Program-made: the position numbers and the translations under genes
Shown here: positions 21,158 through 35,182 of the stretch, piece by piece
How the letters are laid out: every line of letters begins with the position of its first letter
Position numbering within the stretch: the stretch's first letter is position 1
DNA from: Whalleya microplaca
Taxonomy: Eukaryota; Ascomycota; Sordariomycetes; Xylariales; Xylariaceae
Reading direction: 5' to 3'
Assembly: GCA_022497155.1 (NCBI GenBank)
Contig: MU385711.1
Location: 868,001-932,000 of the forward strand
Length of the DNA: 64,000 nucleotides
The notes under the pieces: model-generated
Told to the model about the DNA's origin: nothing
Databases searched by the model: none
The model's input: the letters and a program-made list of their open reading frames with translations, nothing else

Positions 21158-24100
21158 TTTAATTTTCCCGGACAGGCTTTAACTTTTTCGCCTTTTTGAT
21201 TAATCGAGAAGAATAGTTTAAATAAAGGCAGTAATAAAATAAGACTAAAAGAGAAAGACTTTAATAAAACCCCCAAAACTATTAAACTAACCGAACCTAT
21301 AAAAAAAAAGCACTAACTAAAAAAAAAAACTGACGGTAAATAATTATCTAAAATAAAGAAATAATGTTAAAAATAAATAAATTAATAAAAAAACTTATAA
21401 AAAACCTATAATATATATTAATAAGTTAGTAATATAAAAATATAAAAATATAAAATATATAAAATATAAAAAGTATAAAAATATAGTAATACGAAAATAT
21501 AAAAAAGCATAAGTTTTAATAAAGCAAATTAAATATAAGAAAATCAATAGCACGAAAAATTAAGAAAGATTAAAAAATTATAAAGTATATAGTAAATAAT
21601 ATATAAAAATATATTATAATTTAAACCTATAAAATAGACTAAGGTAAAATTTAAGTAACGAAAATAATATTTAAGTTTTTAATTAGCTTATAAGTAGTTT
21701 TATTACGCGATTAATTAATTAATATAATATAATGGTTAAATTAGCGACTTATTGTCGAGATTTTTTTTAAAAGTTTCCTAATTTTTAAGGCTATTATTGG
21801 CGTCCTAAAAGACAGTTGTAATTTTATATCTAAAGTATTATAGAATTACGACTTAGTATAATTAAAAAAAATAAATTATATTTCCTTAAAATTAAGTATA
21901 ACTGAAAAATTAAGATAGCTAGATAATAAGATATTTTAAATTATACCAGATATAGCTAAAAAGAAATTTTTCCAATTAACCGATAATTAAAGAACTATTA
22001 ACCTTATTATTAATTAAAAATATTAGTAAAATAAAAAAGACTCGGCATTATATAATTAAAATATTTAATTAGAAATAATTAGTTAAAAAACTTTATTCCT
22101 TAATATAACAAAAGATATATAAATCAATAAAAAGCTTACGGATTAAAATATAGCTTCCGATTAAAAGCGATTTATTATAACCGGAAAAACTAGGTTTACA
22201 GTAACGGCTATATTATTAAACTTTCGAAACTATTTATAGCTTTTATTCGATAGGAATAATATTATAAATTAGATCGAAAATATAATATATATATTTAATA
22301 AATATAGCTTAAAAAATAATATTAAAATTAAGGAAATACTGTATTAAATAAATAATTAAACTAATAAGCGACAGATTAAAACTTTATTAAAAGGTATTAT
22401 TATTTAAAAAAAAGCAAAAGTAATTTTAAAGCGATATTTTAAAATTAGTAACTTAAAATAAACAAAAACTCTTATAAAATAATTAAAAGATCTGGAAAAA
22501 GGTAATAGATTATTCAGACCGACAGAAATTTATTATTATATTTTAAATTATTCGGTTCGGGTAAAGGACATCCGGAAGTAAGGGAAAATTAAGGGATAAA
22601 ACGTTATTTTCGTTAATGGTTTATAGTAAAAAATCGATTAAAAAGTTATTAAGCGGATTATATAGTTTTGCTCGAAATTATATAATAAATTTTTTAAACT
22701 AAATTACAAAAAAGCTTAAAACGTTATATATATATAAGCGGATATTATAATCGGCTTAATAAATTATAATAGCCGTAATATCCGATAGGTTTTGCCCAAT
22801 CGACTATATAAAAATAAATCGGTTAATTATTAACGTTCGGTTCGGTTTTGTTTACTATTAATAAGTTTAAAGTAGCCTAAAATTATCCTAAAAAAAAGAC
22901 TTTATTTTTTTAGCTAAATAAAATAAAAGACTTAATTAAATTTATAAAACAGATATTTATTATATAGCTTAAAGCTAACAAAAATTTTATTATATTTATA
23001 AAAAAACTTCAATTAATGTTACTAAAATTAAAATATTATGCCTTATAAAAAGAAATCTTTACCTAGCAAAATATTTAAGGACGTAAAGTAAGGGATATAT
23101 CTTTTAATATTTATTGCGCCGGGCTTTTAAATAAAAAAAGAAGATATAAAAGATATAACAGCCGATAAAATTAGAACAGCCGATATATATTACGACTAAT
23201 ATTATTTTAAAGATATAATCGAAATATTTATTTTTTTTGTAAAAAATTAAGCTATTTTTTTATTACCTGCTTTTTAATAACGTTATCAAGCCGCAATAAT
23301 ATAATACGATACGATAATTAACTTAAAGGATATTTTATCGGAGGTTTTTAAGCTATTCCCGAAATTAAAAATATCCTATTTTTTAAATATATAATTACCG
23401 AAAGTAAAACAAATAAAAAAGATATTATTTAGGCCTATTTACGATTTCTATATAAAATAAAGGTATATAATATTTAAATTCGGAAATTAGTTTATTACTA
23501 CTTTTATAAATATAATAAAATCGAAAAAAATATAAAGTTTAAATAAAACTATAATTTTATTCGATTAATAGTTAATTTATAAAATTGTAATTTAGAAATA
23601 ATATTAGCTATAAATTTAAAAATTAATAGTATTGGAATAAAAGGCCTAAAAAATAATACTTTTTACGAATTTATAAACTTGTAAAATTATTTCTAAAAAG
23701 AACTAACTATTAATAAAAGCGGGAATCCTATATATAAAATAGTAATTAAGCCGTTTTAATATAAAAGTAAAAATAAAATTAACGTTTTAGTATTAAAAAA
23801 GCATAAAAATATAAATAGTAGTATATTTATAAAAAGAATAATCGATAAAGTGCTATTAAAGTTAAACCTTTTATTTTTAATAGTCCCAGAAACGCCGAAA
23901 TAAACTTAAGCTAATATATTAAAAAATATTATACCTAATTAACTAGCCTTAGCTTTAATTTCGGAATACTAGAAAAAAAGGATCTTTAAAAATACGGCGA
24001 AAAAATTTAAAGTCTTATAAAATAATTTAATTAAGTATTATACGGGATTTAATAAGGCATTATTTTAATATTTATTTAATAAAGCGGATAAAATAAATCA

Positions 24101-24379
24101 AAAGCCTTATAAAACGATTTATATTTTTTTAGCCGAAATAATTAATCAGTAGTAATAAAAACAGCAATTCTAATCTAATTTTACATTAAGTATATTATAG
24201 TTAGTCTTTACGCCTAATAAATTTTAAAATAATTTTATAAATATATTAATTAATAATGTTTCTATAATACCCGGTAACGCTGCCTAAATTATTATAGTAT
24301 TTCTGCCGGTATTTATCCGGGATATTAAAATATATATCTAACTATTGTCCCAATTAACTATAAGAATTAGTTTTAGAAA

Positions 24380-27300
24380 ATATAAGAACTTAATTACTAT
24401 AGTTATTAATACGGGTACTTAATTAAATATTATTACGTAATTATACGTTTTTAAATATTAGATATTTATATAAAAAACTAAGATTATATAGTCCGGCTTT
24501 AATATATTAATAAATAATAAAACTAAAAGTTTTAGTTTAATCGAAAAACCTATATAGTTAGTAAACTATAACTTACCGCTACCGATTTATATGGTTAAAA
24601 ATTCTAAAACTATATTCCTATTATTTTTTAGCCTTAATTTTATTTTCCAATCGCGTATAATAATTTACCCTAAAAAAAGCTTATTAATAGCTTCGATATT
24701 TTTCGGAAGAGTTAGAATTATAATACCCCTTATATATAATAAGCTAACTAAGCGAACCCTAGCCGATATCGTTAATTTTTCGGAAAATTAATAACTGCCG
24801 ACACTAAAAGCCAGGTCGATAATAAATAAAGGCTTTAAAATATTACAGTAATAATAAACCTGGCGAAATTTAAAAATATAGTTTAAAATAACTTAAATTT
24901 AAAATAAGTCGGTAAATAAATAGAAATTACTATTAATAAAATACTCTAAAATAGCGATTAAATATAAGCCTCGCTATTTAATAATTATTTATTAAGCCTA
25001 TTATAAAAAACTATTAAAAAAGAATCCAAATAAATAATGCGGCGTATAATATTATATCGTAAAAAAATATTACGGAAAAATAAAATTAAGCTATATATAA
25101 TATATAAACTAAAAGTATAAAAAATTTACTTAATTAATAATGCCAAATCGGATAATATAATCCCTTTAGGGTCGATTAATTAAAAATAAATAATATTATA
25201 AAATATAAAGCCGAATTTTAAACCCTAAAATATATCTAAAATAAATAAAAAATATAAAGGTATTATTCCGCGTTTCGCTTTCGCGCCGCGAAATACCAAA
25301 TTAATAAAAGAACGCTTAAATATTATTAAAATAAAGTTGCTAAATATAAAGCTTATAAATTAAAAGAAAGTAATACTAATCGAAATTTTTTATCGATAAA
25401 AAATAACACTAGCTTAAGACTTTATAAAAATTAGCCGAATTAAAAAAAAATATTTTTTCCGTATAAAATTAAAATAATACTATATAATATATAATAAGCT
25501 AAATTAATTTTTATCCTAGCGCTACTAAAAATATAGGTTTTAAATATTTTATAAAATCGGCTTAAAAATAAAATATTAAAAAAATCTTATACTCTATACC
25601 GTAACGTCTAATTTATAATTAAAAAAAAAAAAACCTTCGGTTAATTAATTCGGCTATAAAACTAAACGCTATATAAATATAAAACGCCTTTTTTCCGAGC
25701 AATTATAACAAATTTATAAAGAAATTTATTATATAAGCAATAATTTCTATAATAGATTTTTTTTTAAAATATAATCAAATATTATTATTTATATTTAATA
25801 AAAATTATATTATATTTTCAACGCCGATCGGGCTTTTCCGGATAATAACTTTACTATAAAAAAAAACTAATTCGGTAATACAGTTTTTATATATTATTAC
25901 CCAAATTTTATTCGACTTTATATCCGATAAATATAAACTATTCTTTAATAATATTAGTATTAAAAAGCTAAAAACGAAATATAATAATTAAAAAATCGTA
26001 CTAAAAATAAAATAATTTATTTATAAATATTTAAAAAATATCAATAATATTTTACTTAATTTTAAACTAACAGAAGCTATAGCTAATATAAAAAAAAGCG
26101 ATTGGTATAAAAACGCTACCGTTATTATCGGCTATTTATATAGTACTAATAGTTATTCTTTTAATTAAGCTAAAGTTATTAAAATTACGGAATAGATATC
26201 TTATAATAATATTTTTAAAATATAGGCATTTTTAAAAGTTACAGTCTATTATCGTATATAAATTATATATTATATATTAATTACTCTATTACTAATAAAA
26301 CTTTTCCGGAAAAACATAAATTAAAAATAGAAAATAAAATAATAATAAGCTATAAATAAATTTAAAATAGCATTAATTAATATACCCTATTTAATTATAC
26401 TCGATTATATAAATAAATATATTATTTAATTTAAAATTAATATATTAAATATTAAATAAGGGTATATATTAAAACAGGAAATTAATAAATATATTCGACC
26501 TATAAGATTTAAATTTAATATATAAAAAAAACCGGAACTTAATTATAATACTATAAAATAAAAATGCCTTAAAGTAGTTAAGTCTTTTCGATAATTGCGA
26601 AATTACTTTTACGGCACGAAATTTATTTTCGAAATTAATACTAAAGTTTTAATTACTTAATTAAATAATAAATTCTTTAATTTACCTAATATAATACTAA
26701 CTTAGTAAATAGCTTTTATTAAAATATTTAATTTCGAAATAAAATATATCTCTAAAAAACGATATTAAGTAGCAGATAATTTATTACGTAAACTATTAAA
26801 GCTATCCGATAAGCTAAATAATTAATAGGAGGGAAAAGTCGATAACTTTATTAATATCTAGCTTAACGTCCTTATAATAAAAATACCTTAATTAAATAAA
26901 CTAATATATAAAGTACCGGAATTCTTTTTATTATTTATTATTTTATACCCGCTAAAAAATTAGTCTAAAATTTCCTAAAAAATTATAATATATTTTAATA
27001 CCTTAAAACTACTTAATCGATTAAAAAGTTCTAATATAACGAAATAATATTATATAAAAGCAAACTTCCGGAATAAAGCTATTAAATATATAATTTAAAA
27101 AGGAATTTTATAGCGGAAACCTTATAAAAAATATAGCTAATAACGTATCGTTAATAATATTAATTAATAAAAACGTATTATTAAAAACTGCCACTCGAGA
27201 GTTAAAACGTATCAAAAACGTAAATCGACTTATAACAAAATAATTAAGTTTTATTATTAAAAAAAAATATACCAGAAAATCCAGACTGCTATTAAATGTT

Positions 27301-28530
27301 GCCTAAAATGCCAACTTTTTGCAAATAAACGATTTAAAAATCAAGGACTTTTTTTAACGCCAAAATAGTTACTAACTATTTAAATCATTAATATTTAGTT
27401 TTTCCTAAATAATAATAAATATTTAGCTACTATTAAAATAAAAGATAAGCTATTAAAGTAGCTTAAAACTAAAATACTAAAAAATATTATAGCAACTAAA
27501 ATATAAAAGTTTTTTTAAAACTATATTTATATTAACTATAATATTTTTATAATAATTAAATGCAATAAAGGTTTAAAAAATAAGGCAGAAATAGCTGAAA
27601 ATATTATATAGCTGGGTATTAAAATATAAGTCGGACCTATATATTACCTTTAGATATAAGGATAAGTAAAGGTAGGCTATCGATTAATTATAAGATCCCT
27701 TATATATATAACGGGAAAAACTGGCAAATTATAAGTTAAAAAACTTAAAACTATATTTTAAGTTAATTAAACGTTTATATAAAAATATAAATTTATATTA
27801 TATAAACTGGTTTATAGTAAAAAACTTATTATACCGATTGAAATAGTCTTACTATTTTAGCGGGTCTTTAATTAGTCAGATATTTATAATAAAAAAGATT
27901 TTATTACTAAAAAGGTAAAAATATTTAAACGATAGGACAAAAATATCGCGAAAGTAGTACAAATTTTAATAAAAAAACAAAAAAAAGCGGTAAAACGAAA
28001 TAATTAATAATACCCCTTAAAAAAACAGTTAGAACCGTTAAAGTAAGGCAGCCTAGTTTTATTTTATAATATAATACGGGATATTGATATATTTAAAAAT
28101 AAGAAGCTAAAATATAAGTAAACTAAGCTTTATTAAATTACAAAAAAACAAAAATAAAATAGGTTTTTTTTTAAAAAATTAAATGGAGTAATATTATAAA
28201 AAATATTTTCTTTTAATCGGCTAAAAGGATTTATTTAAAATATAAAAAGGTATTGGAAATTTAGCGAGCTTTATAATAATTATTAGTTAAGTAGCTATAG
28301 TAAAGTAGGAGATAATTATAAAGACGTTAAACTAGTAAATAATAATATAGCATATTAGAATAAAAATATATAAAAAAGCCTAATAATCTATAGCTAAACT
28401 AAAAAAATCGAGCCTAATAAAAATTAAAGAATTATAGAAAATAAAATACCTAAAGGGATAATTAAAATTAAACTATTTAAAATATTATTAGCGGAGCGAG
28501 AAACTTATAATCGAGTATTAAAAAAATAGT
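24380..28530 (+). pseudogene. family-1 pol of copy B (protease, RT, RNase H, integrase), RIP-killed
   Basis: The order of relics gives a Ty3/gypsy polyprotein. Protease lies at about 24400-24790, with an aspartate-loop relic and a 66-aa open remnant at 24591-24791. Reverse transcriptase spans about 25300-26300, with the strand before the active site (TPIGLF) near 25825 and the F-x-D-D relic (FFNNIS) near 25944. RNase H ends near 26750-26800 in a relic of the xxADxLSR motif. Integrase begins with a cysteine pair of the zinc domain near 27300 and ends in a GPY/F-like stretch near 28080-28190. Stops appear throughout, mostly TAA/TAG where Gln or Trp is expected and D-to-N type changes, both typical of RIP. 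No expression of protein is possible. Confidence 0.82.
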
Positions 28531-31152
28531 ATTAATAAATTAGATTATTTTTTTTTACGTTTTATATAGATTAATATTTTATAAAAATAGGGTTTTATAA
28601 GGTTACAGTAAATATAAAGAAGTAATAAAAAAAGAAGTTTAAATTAAAGAATATAATCGCAAATTTTAATATATAATTAATTAATTAAACGAAAGAAATT
28701 ATTACGAGCTATAAATAAAGCCGCTTACGATTTCGGTAAAAAAGAATAGATTTTTTTAGTAATTTAGCCTAAATATATATTACTTATAAAATAATTTATT
28801 AAAATAAAATTGTCGTAATTAATATTGCTATTAAAAAAAGGATCTCTTAATCGATAAGTTCGCAAATACGTATATTTTTTATTTCGGAATAAATATTTAT
28901 TTATTTAAATACCGACTATATAATTTTTATATAAATTCCCAAACCAGCTTTTTATTAATCGATATTTATAAAATAGCTATATTTTATTATAGCGCCTATT
29001 CTTAAAATTAACAAACCGATTTTTATAAAGCCGGCAAAAAATTTTATTATAAATACTATATTTTTAAATAAAGACTTTAAATTATATACGGCGATTTTCG
29101 ATCAAGCGAAATATTAAGTTATTAATAAAGTTAATTTCGCAAATCTCGACAAAAAAAGGATATCGTTAATCGAAAGGATATTTTATTACTTTAAAATATT
29201 TAATATATTTTAAGGTAAGCTTTTATATTTAATTTTTACGATAGAATTTCGAGGCCGTAAATTTTTAAATATAATACCGACTTTTTTTAAAACTATTAAA
29301 AAATTTAATTTCTATTAGTCGAATTATTTTATATTAATTAATAAAAATTATATATATTAAATAAAAAAGGGACTTATCCGAATAAATTTATTTATTATAT
29401 TAGTTTTTAAAAAATAGCGGTTTATATTATTTTTTTAAAATAAAAACAGCTTATTTTTATTAATTTTTAAATTAAGGCGATTAAGTTTAATATTAAAATA
29501 AAAACTAGAAATACGATTAACGTTTCTTACTATCGAATTAAAAGTTTTCGATCGTTTAGGAACGGCAGACTTAAAACGCGAAAAAAGCTTAATACTAAAA
29601 TATAAATCGATAGAAAAAAAAAACGACAAAAGTTCTTAGCTATTTGTATAGCCGATTTACTTATTTTAAAAAAAAGCGATAATAAAATAAAACGGAATAA
29701 AGAAGTCGAAAAAAAGATTACGGAAACTAGGGTTATTTTAATAAAATTTAACTCGATTAAATAGCGGGAGTTTAATATTTATTTTACGAGTTTTAAAAAA
29801 AGGATTGCCGATACGGGTTTTATTTTAAATATTCATTAGATTTTAATAAACTGTTATAACCTGATAAAAGTGTTTAAGGTTATTTAGTTCTCGATTAATG
29901 TTATTACAATAAAAGATTTAACTCTTAAATATAAAACCCTTTATAAAAAAGAAAGAAATAAACGACTTATATAAAGGCTTAATAAAAGAAATTCCCTTTT
30001 TTTTTTCTGCCTTTTATATAATAACAAGCTTTACGATATAATTATAAATAATTAATTAAGTAAATATTATAAAGTAAAAATAAAAAATAGATAGTTAGGT
30101 TAGTAGTTATTAAAAAAAAAAAAATATAAAATATAACGATAAAATAAATAAAAAGTATAATAAATAGCCTAAAAAGTGTACTAAAGCTAAATCGAGTAAG
30201 CCGACTTTTAAAATTAGTAATAACAACCTAAATGCCTTATTATATTTAATATTTAGCTTATTATAAATTTAAACGACTAATTAAAAATAAAAAGGATTTT
30301 TTAATTTACCTTTATTTATTATAAACTAAAACCTAGCATAAAAAAGTTTTCTTTATACTAACTTACTAATAATTTCTACCTAATTATTTATTAACTTTTT
30401 TTTTTACTTTTTATCGTTTTTAATTAATTAGTTTAGTTTTTTTATAGTTTTATATTAGCCTATCGCTATAGTATTATACCTTAAACTTTACTTTTTATAT
30501 ATTAAAATGTCGTTATAGCTGTTATAGCTTAAAAAGTTACCTAAGTTATTTAAAAAAAAGAAAAACAGGCATAAAAACCGGAATAAGAATAAAAAAATTA
30601 ATTAAGCGACCCGTAAAAACCCTAAGCCTGTCTCAAAAGCTAATATTAAGTTTAAGGCTATACTTAAAAATAAGGCTAAAATTAAGTTTGCAGCTAATTC
30701 CGACCTTAAATATAAGGCTAAAATAACCTTACCTATTAATTCGCCCCTACAAAAATAGCTTCCCTTTTTAGATTTTAATGCATTCGTTATAGTAGCTAAT
30801 GTTAATTTCTGCACTATTAATTAATTTTATAGCCTTTTTATCGAGATATATAGACTTAAACCTTAAACTAAAAATAGGCTATAACACTTAAAACAAAAGA
30901 TTAAGCAAATTATCGATTTCTTAGAAATAGATTTTTTATTAGTTAGAAATAATAAAATACCTAAAGTTATTTTTAATCGAAACGCCCTTTTTAGTTATAA
31001 TAAAAACAAATAAAAAGTAAATAAAGTATTAAATTTATATAATATTTTTTTTATTTATTATAAACGTTAATATTATAATACTACTTTTATAGCTGCTATA
31101 ATTTAAATAAGTATTACTACTTTTAAAAAAAGACTTATTAAAACGGAAGTTT

Positions 31153-31239
31153 TATTAGGCCTAGCTATAGCTATATAAGTCCCTTCGGGACTCATCATCA
31201 ATTAATAGGACAAGCTTCATTATATATACAGGTCTCACA
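31153..31239 (+). repeat. family-2 LTR, 5'
   Basis: 87 bp with the short inner inverted repeat GTCCCTTCGGGAC. Followed by the primer-binding site at 31242-31255. Confidence 0.88.
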
Positions 31240-31241
31240 AT

Positions 31242-31255
31242 TGGTAGCACCCTGC
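31242..31255 (+). other. primer-binding site of the family-2 element
   Basis: TGGTAGCACCCTGC stands two bases after the LTR. The first ten bases match the TGGTAGCGCC primer site used by retrotransposons primed with initiator tRNA-Met, except for one G-to-A change of RIP type. The second copy has TTAGTAGCACC at the same place (55947-55957). Confidence 0.7.
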
Positions 31256-33479
31256 TAAAAGGTTGCGCTAACTTATATAATATAAAAAATTATTTTCTTT
31301 TTATCGAGCCCGTTAATTAACTGCCTACATAATAGCAGTTTTAAGTTATATCGACAAATTAATAACGTCTCCGCCAAAAATTCGTTAAATATATATAATA
31401 ATTAACGACTTTAAAAAGAACTATTACTAATATATAATAGCACTCGTTTTCCCCTTACCCCAAGCAGATTTCGATATAGTTTCGATTAAGTTTTTTTTAT
31501 CGTTATTTAATAATTTAATATACAGATTGATATAAAAGCAATAACCCCCGTATATATAAAAACGAAATCGATTAAGTTTAATATATTAAACTTATAAGCC
31601 GGAATAGCCGGAGAACTCCTTTCGGACTAGCCTCTCCTATCTTATAACCTCCTATACTTTGTCTATTTTTAATTTCGATATTGATATTAATATTAATTAG
31701 CGCTATTAATACTCCGTACCCCTATCTGAACTTATGTTATCATATTATTAAAAAGCCTAACATAACGCCCTAAACGTTACTACATTTATTAATAAGTATC
31801 TATAATATAAAGTAATTACTAAATTAAAAGGTGATACCTTATAAAAGATCGTTAATTACGCCTTACATATTAGACAACAACAGCTAATAATTTAGTAACA
31901 GCTAATAACTTAATAACAGCAGCCGATAACGAGACAAACGTCCCAGTTTAAGGGTATCGAAAGCACTAGTTATAATAACGAATAATATATAAACAAATAT
32001 AAGCTATAATAAGCCATTTATTTAGCTGATAAATTTGTTAAATTCTAGCCACCTATTAACAATACCTTAAATATTAACGACAATCAAGATTAGCCCGATA
32101 ATTAAAATCAGCCCGACAACTAAAATTAACCCGTTAATCGAGATTAGTAATTACTAACCTAATTAATCGAAAGAGAACGAGAGCTTTTCGACAACGACAA
32201 TAATATAAAAGAGAAAAAAGAACGACAATCCGCTAATAAAGGCCTTAAAACCTTAATATATATATATATATAACTCGATAACTCTATTTCTAGCCTAGTT
32301 AGTAACTCACTCGTTAATATCCCAATTAATAATAAACTAATACCTTACGTATCTTTTATATAAAGGCGTCTAAAAACCCTACCAGGTTTTTATTCGATTA
32401 ATCCGATACCGGTCGGAAATTATTAAAAGCTAGTCGAAAAGATATTATAAAATATAATAAAGTTACGAAAATAATAACAAAATTTATTACTAACAACCGA
32501 CTTATTAATCAAGGAATTTGTGGAAAATCCGCGGACAATAGAAACGCCTTTAAATAATATTTATATAACTAACTAAAAATAATAGAGCTAAGAACGATAA
32601 AATTAATAATAGAGCTTAAAACAACGAAACAATTAACTACCGCTACCGATACCGGATCGACTACTACCGCCGCTACCGAATTTAAATCAATAGCCCTTAT
32701 TACTGCCGCCAACCCCTAATTAATAAAGAGACTATTAATCCCTACCGCTACTACTTATACCGCTACTATTTACAATAAACAAGGAATTCTAGCAATAAGT
32801 TATAAAATATACGGCAGCATTATTTATTACTATTAATTAATTAAAAAAAAATCTAATTAGATAGTTTATAACAGAATTATAAAATATATAATACGAGATT
32901 AATTATTTTTATTAATAAAAAGAGTAATTTAATAGCTAGAGATTATTTAATATTAAATTTTTCCACCCGGATTTAAATTAAGTTTTTAAAACCGGCAACT
33001 ACGTTATTATCAGAAAGAACGTTTATTAGCGAAACGTATATTTATTTATCGACATAATTAAAAACGTAAGAACTAATAAAATAAAGACGGAAATTATTAC
33101 TAAAGATTTTAACTAATTATTATAAGGTAATGCCTAGATTTAATAGGCCGCTTAATTAAGTAATGCCGATAAGACTTTAATAAAAGTTAATAATAATTAC
33201 GCGTGCCGTAAGCTTTTTAAAAAATTTAAAATAATAAATAAAAAAGTACTAAATAAATTATATAAGACATTTTATTTTAATAATAATATTTTATAAAATA
33301 AATTAATCCGTAATTAATTAATAGAAATAATCCGCGCTTATTACGTATATTATATACCGTAAATTTATTAATATATAATATAAATTTACTAATTGCTTAT
33401 ACTTAAATTCCATATTTATATTAACCCGCTTATAATAAGTCTATTATTAAATAAATATTTAATTTATATTAAAAAACGC

Positions 33480-34000
33480 TAGCGAATATATTAATAAATA
33501 GTATTATAAAGGAATTAAAAACTTAGTACTTATAATAATAATACTATCTTAATAGCAATTAACGCCCCGGTCCCGACCCTAAAAAAATTAACCGTATATA
33601 ATTTTTATAAGGAAGACAACCTAATATCGGCTAACGACAAGTTAGCGACCGATAACTACAATTTCTATTAGTCGAATAATAAAGGGGGTTACCGCTTCGA
33701 CAGCCGTAATTATAATGCCCGAGAAAACCAAAAACGCGGATACTTTTACCAGAAAAAAAACTATCGAGATTAGGATAACCGATAATATAATAGCTACCGA
33801 AATTAAGGTAATTAATAATATAATAGCTATCGCCTTAGTTAAAATAATCGTTCCCGTTAATTCCGAGATAAAGGCCGATTCCGCGGCCGTAAAAGTAATT
33901 TCCGAGACTACTAAGGACGCTATTATAACTAACGACAGCTATATCGTTAATAACGTTAATAAATTAAGCTTATACTATAAAATAGCTTTAATTTTATAAA
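33480..34000 (+). pseudogene. family-2 gag C-terminus relic (R, Y, N, Q-rich), copy 1
   Basis: The frame running through 33690-33990 reads as an RGG/YNSYR-type low-complexity gag tail in which almost every stop (for example TAG 33771-33773 and TAA 33783-33785) stands where the other copy has CAG or CAA. The 94-codon open frame at 33715-33999 is the +1 shadow of this gag and is not taken as a gene. The unaltered gag was probably an RNA-binding nucleocapsid; no zinc-knuckle is clear. Confidence 0.7.
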
Positions 34001-34954
34001 CGACAAAATTTAGTGCTAATAAAAAGACAAAAGGCGCGAAAAAGACAAAAATAAGTTACGTAATAATAGCTATATTATAGTAAACGATTATAAAAACGTT
34101 AAAAAAAATAAACAGTAATATAATATTAATAATTTTTACCTATTATTTTAATATATATTATATAATAACAATAAATAAATAATTAAATAGACTTATCGAA
34201 AGTACGATATAATATTCCTATTACGAAATAAATATTTTACTTACGTTTTCTCGAATATTTATATAGCCTTAAAGCCGAAATTAAAAATAGTATACTAAAA
34301 ACTATCGGCCAAATAAGTTATCGATAAATATTACCTATTTTTAATTAAATCTAACGCTTTATAATTAAACGAAAAACTATTTTTTATCTAAAATAATACG
34401 GAATTTATATATAAGAAACTAACGGTCGAAAAAATCGACAAAAATTACCTGCTAACCGTAAATAATCCCGGAAATACCGAAATAATCGACTTTATTTAAC
34501 CGAAAACAATAAAAATAAAACTGATATAAAAAAACCAGTTAGATTTATTAAAAAAATATACCTATATATAAATTAAAATAATCGCTTATAGCTAAAAATC
34601 GATAGTTTATATCGATAGCGGTATATTATATAAACTAGTCGATAAAATATAACTTAACGATTTCGTTAAAAATTATAAGCTTATAACCTTATTAAAAGGT
34701 ATAAAATTAAGCGGGGTAAACGGTATAATCGACCTAAAATAAATAGCTAAGTTCGACCTTAATATACTCGGAAAAAATTATTATAACGAAAATTATATTA
34801 GCAAATATATTATCGAAATATAGGTTTATAGCGACTTATTATAACCGAACCTTTTATTAAGAAATAAGTTTACCTATAAATATAGCGTTATAATTAATTA
34901 GCCTAATAAAATAATAATAATAATATTATATAATAATATAACCGTACCGATTAT

Positions 34955-35182
34955 TGTTATGGGGCTAGTGTGCCGTGACATATATATATCGCTTGTCTTT
35001 TTCTTTTACTCTTAGATAAAATATATATAGCTTAAACGGCCTTATCGCCGACAATAGATATATCTCTTCTTTCGATCAATCGCCGTTATAAGTGACTCTT
35101 TTGTTTCGTCGCCTTAATTACCTCCGATTAGCTAAAGCTATAAAATGGCACCCCCTCTATTTTAATACCCTGTTCTAAAATA
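34955..35182 (+). repeat. family-1 LTR (5' LTR of copy C)
   Basis: 228 bp, TGTTATGGGGCTAGTGTGCC at the start, CTAAAATA at the end. Confidence 0.93.

Noticed and set aside
24591..24791. 66-codon frame in copy B
   Set aside because: It is a surviving piece of the retroelement protease region, equivalent to interrupted sequence in copies A and C, not a gene.
29435..29629. 64-codon minus-strand frame in copy B
   Set aside because: Antisense, low-complexity F/K/N/L translation typical of RIPed A+T-rich DNA, and not kept open in copy C.
30602..30814. 70-codon minus-strand frame in copy B
   Set aside because: The plus strand of the same stretch reads as the better candidate for an old ORF; the minus frame is its shadow.
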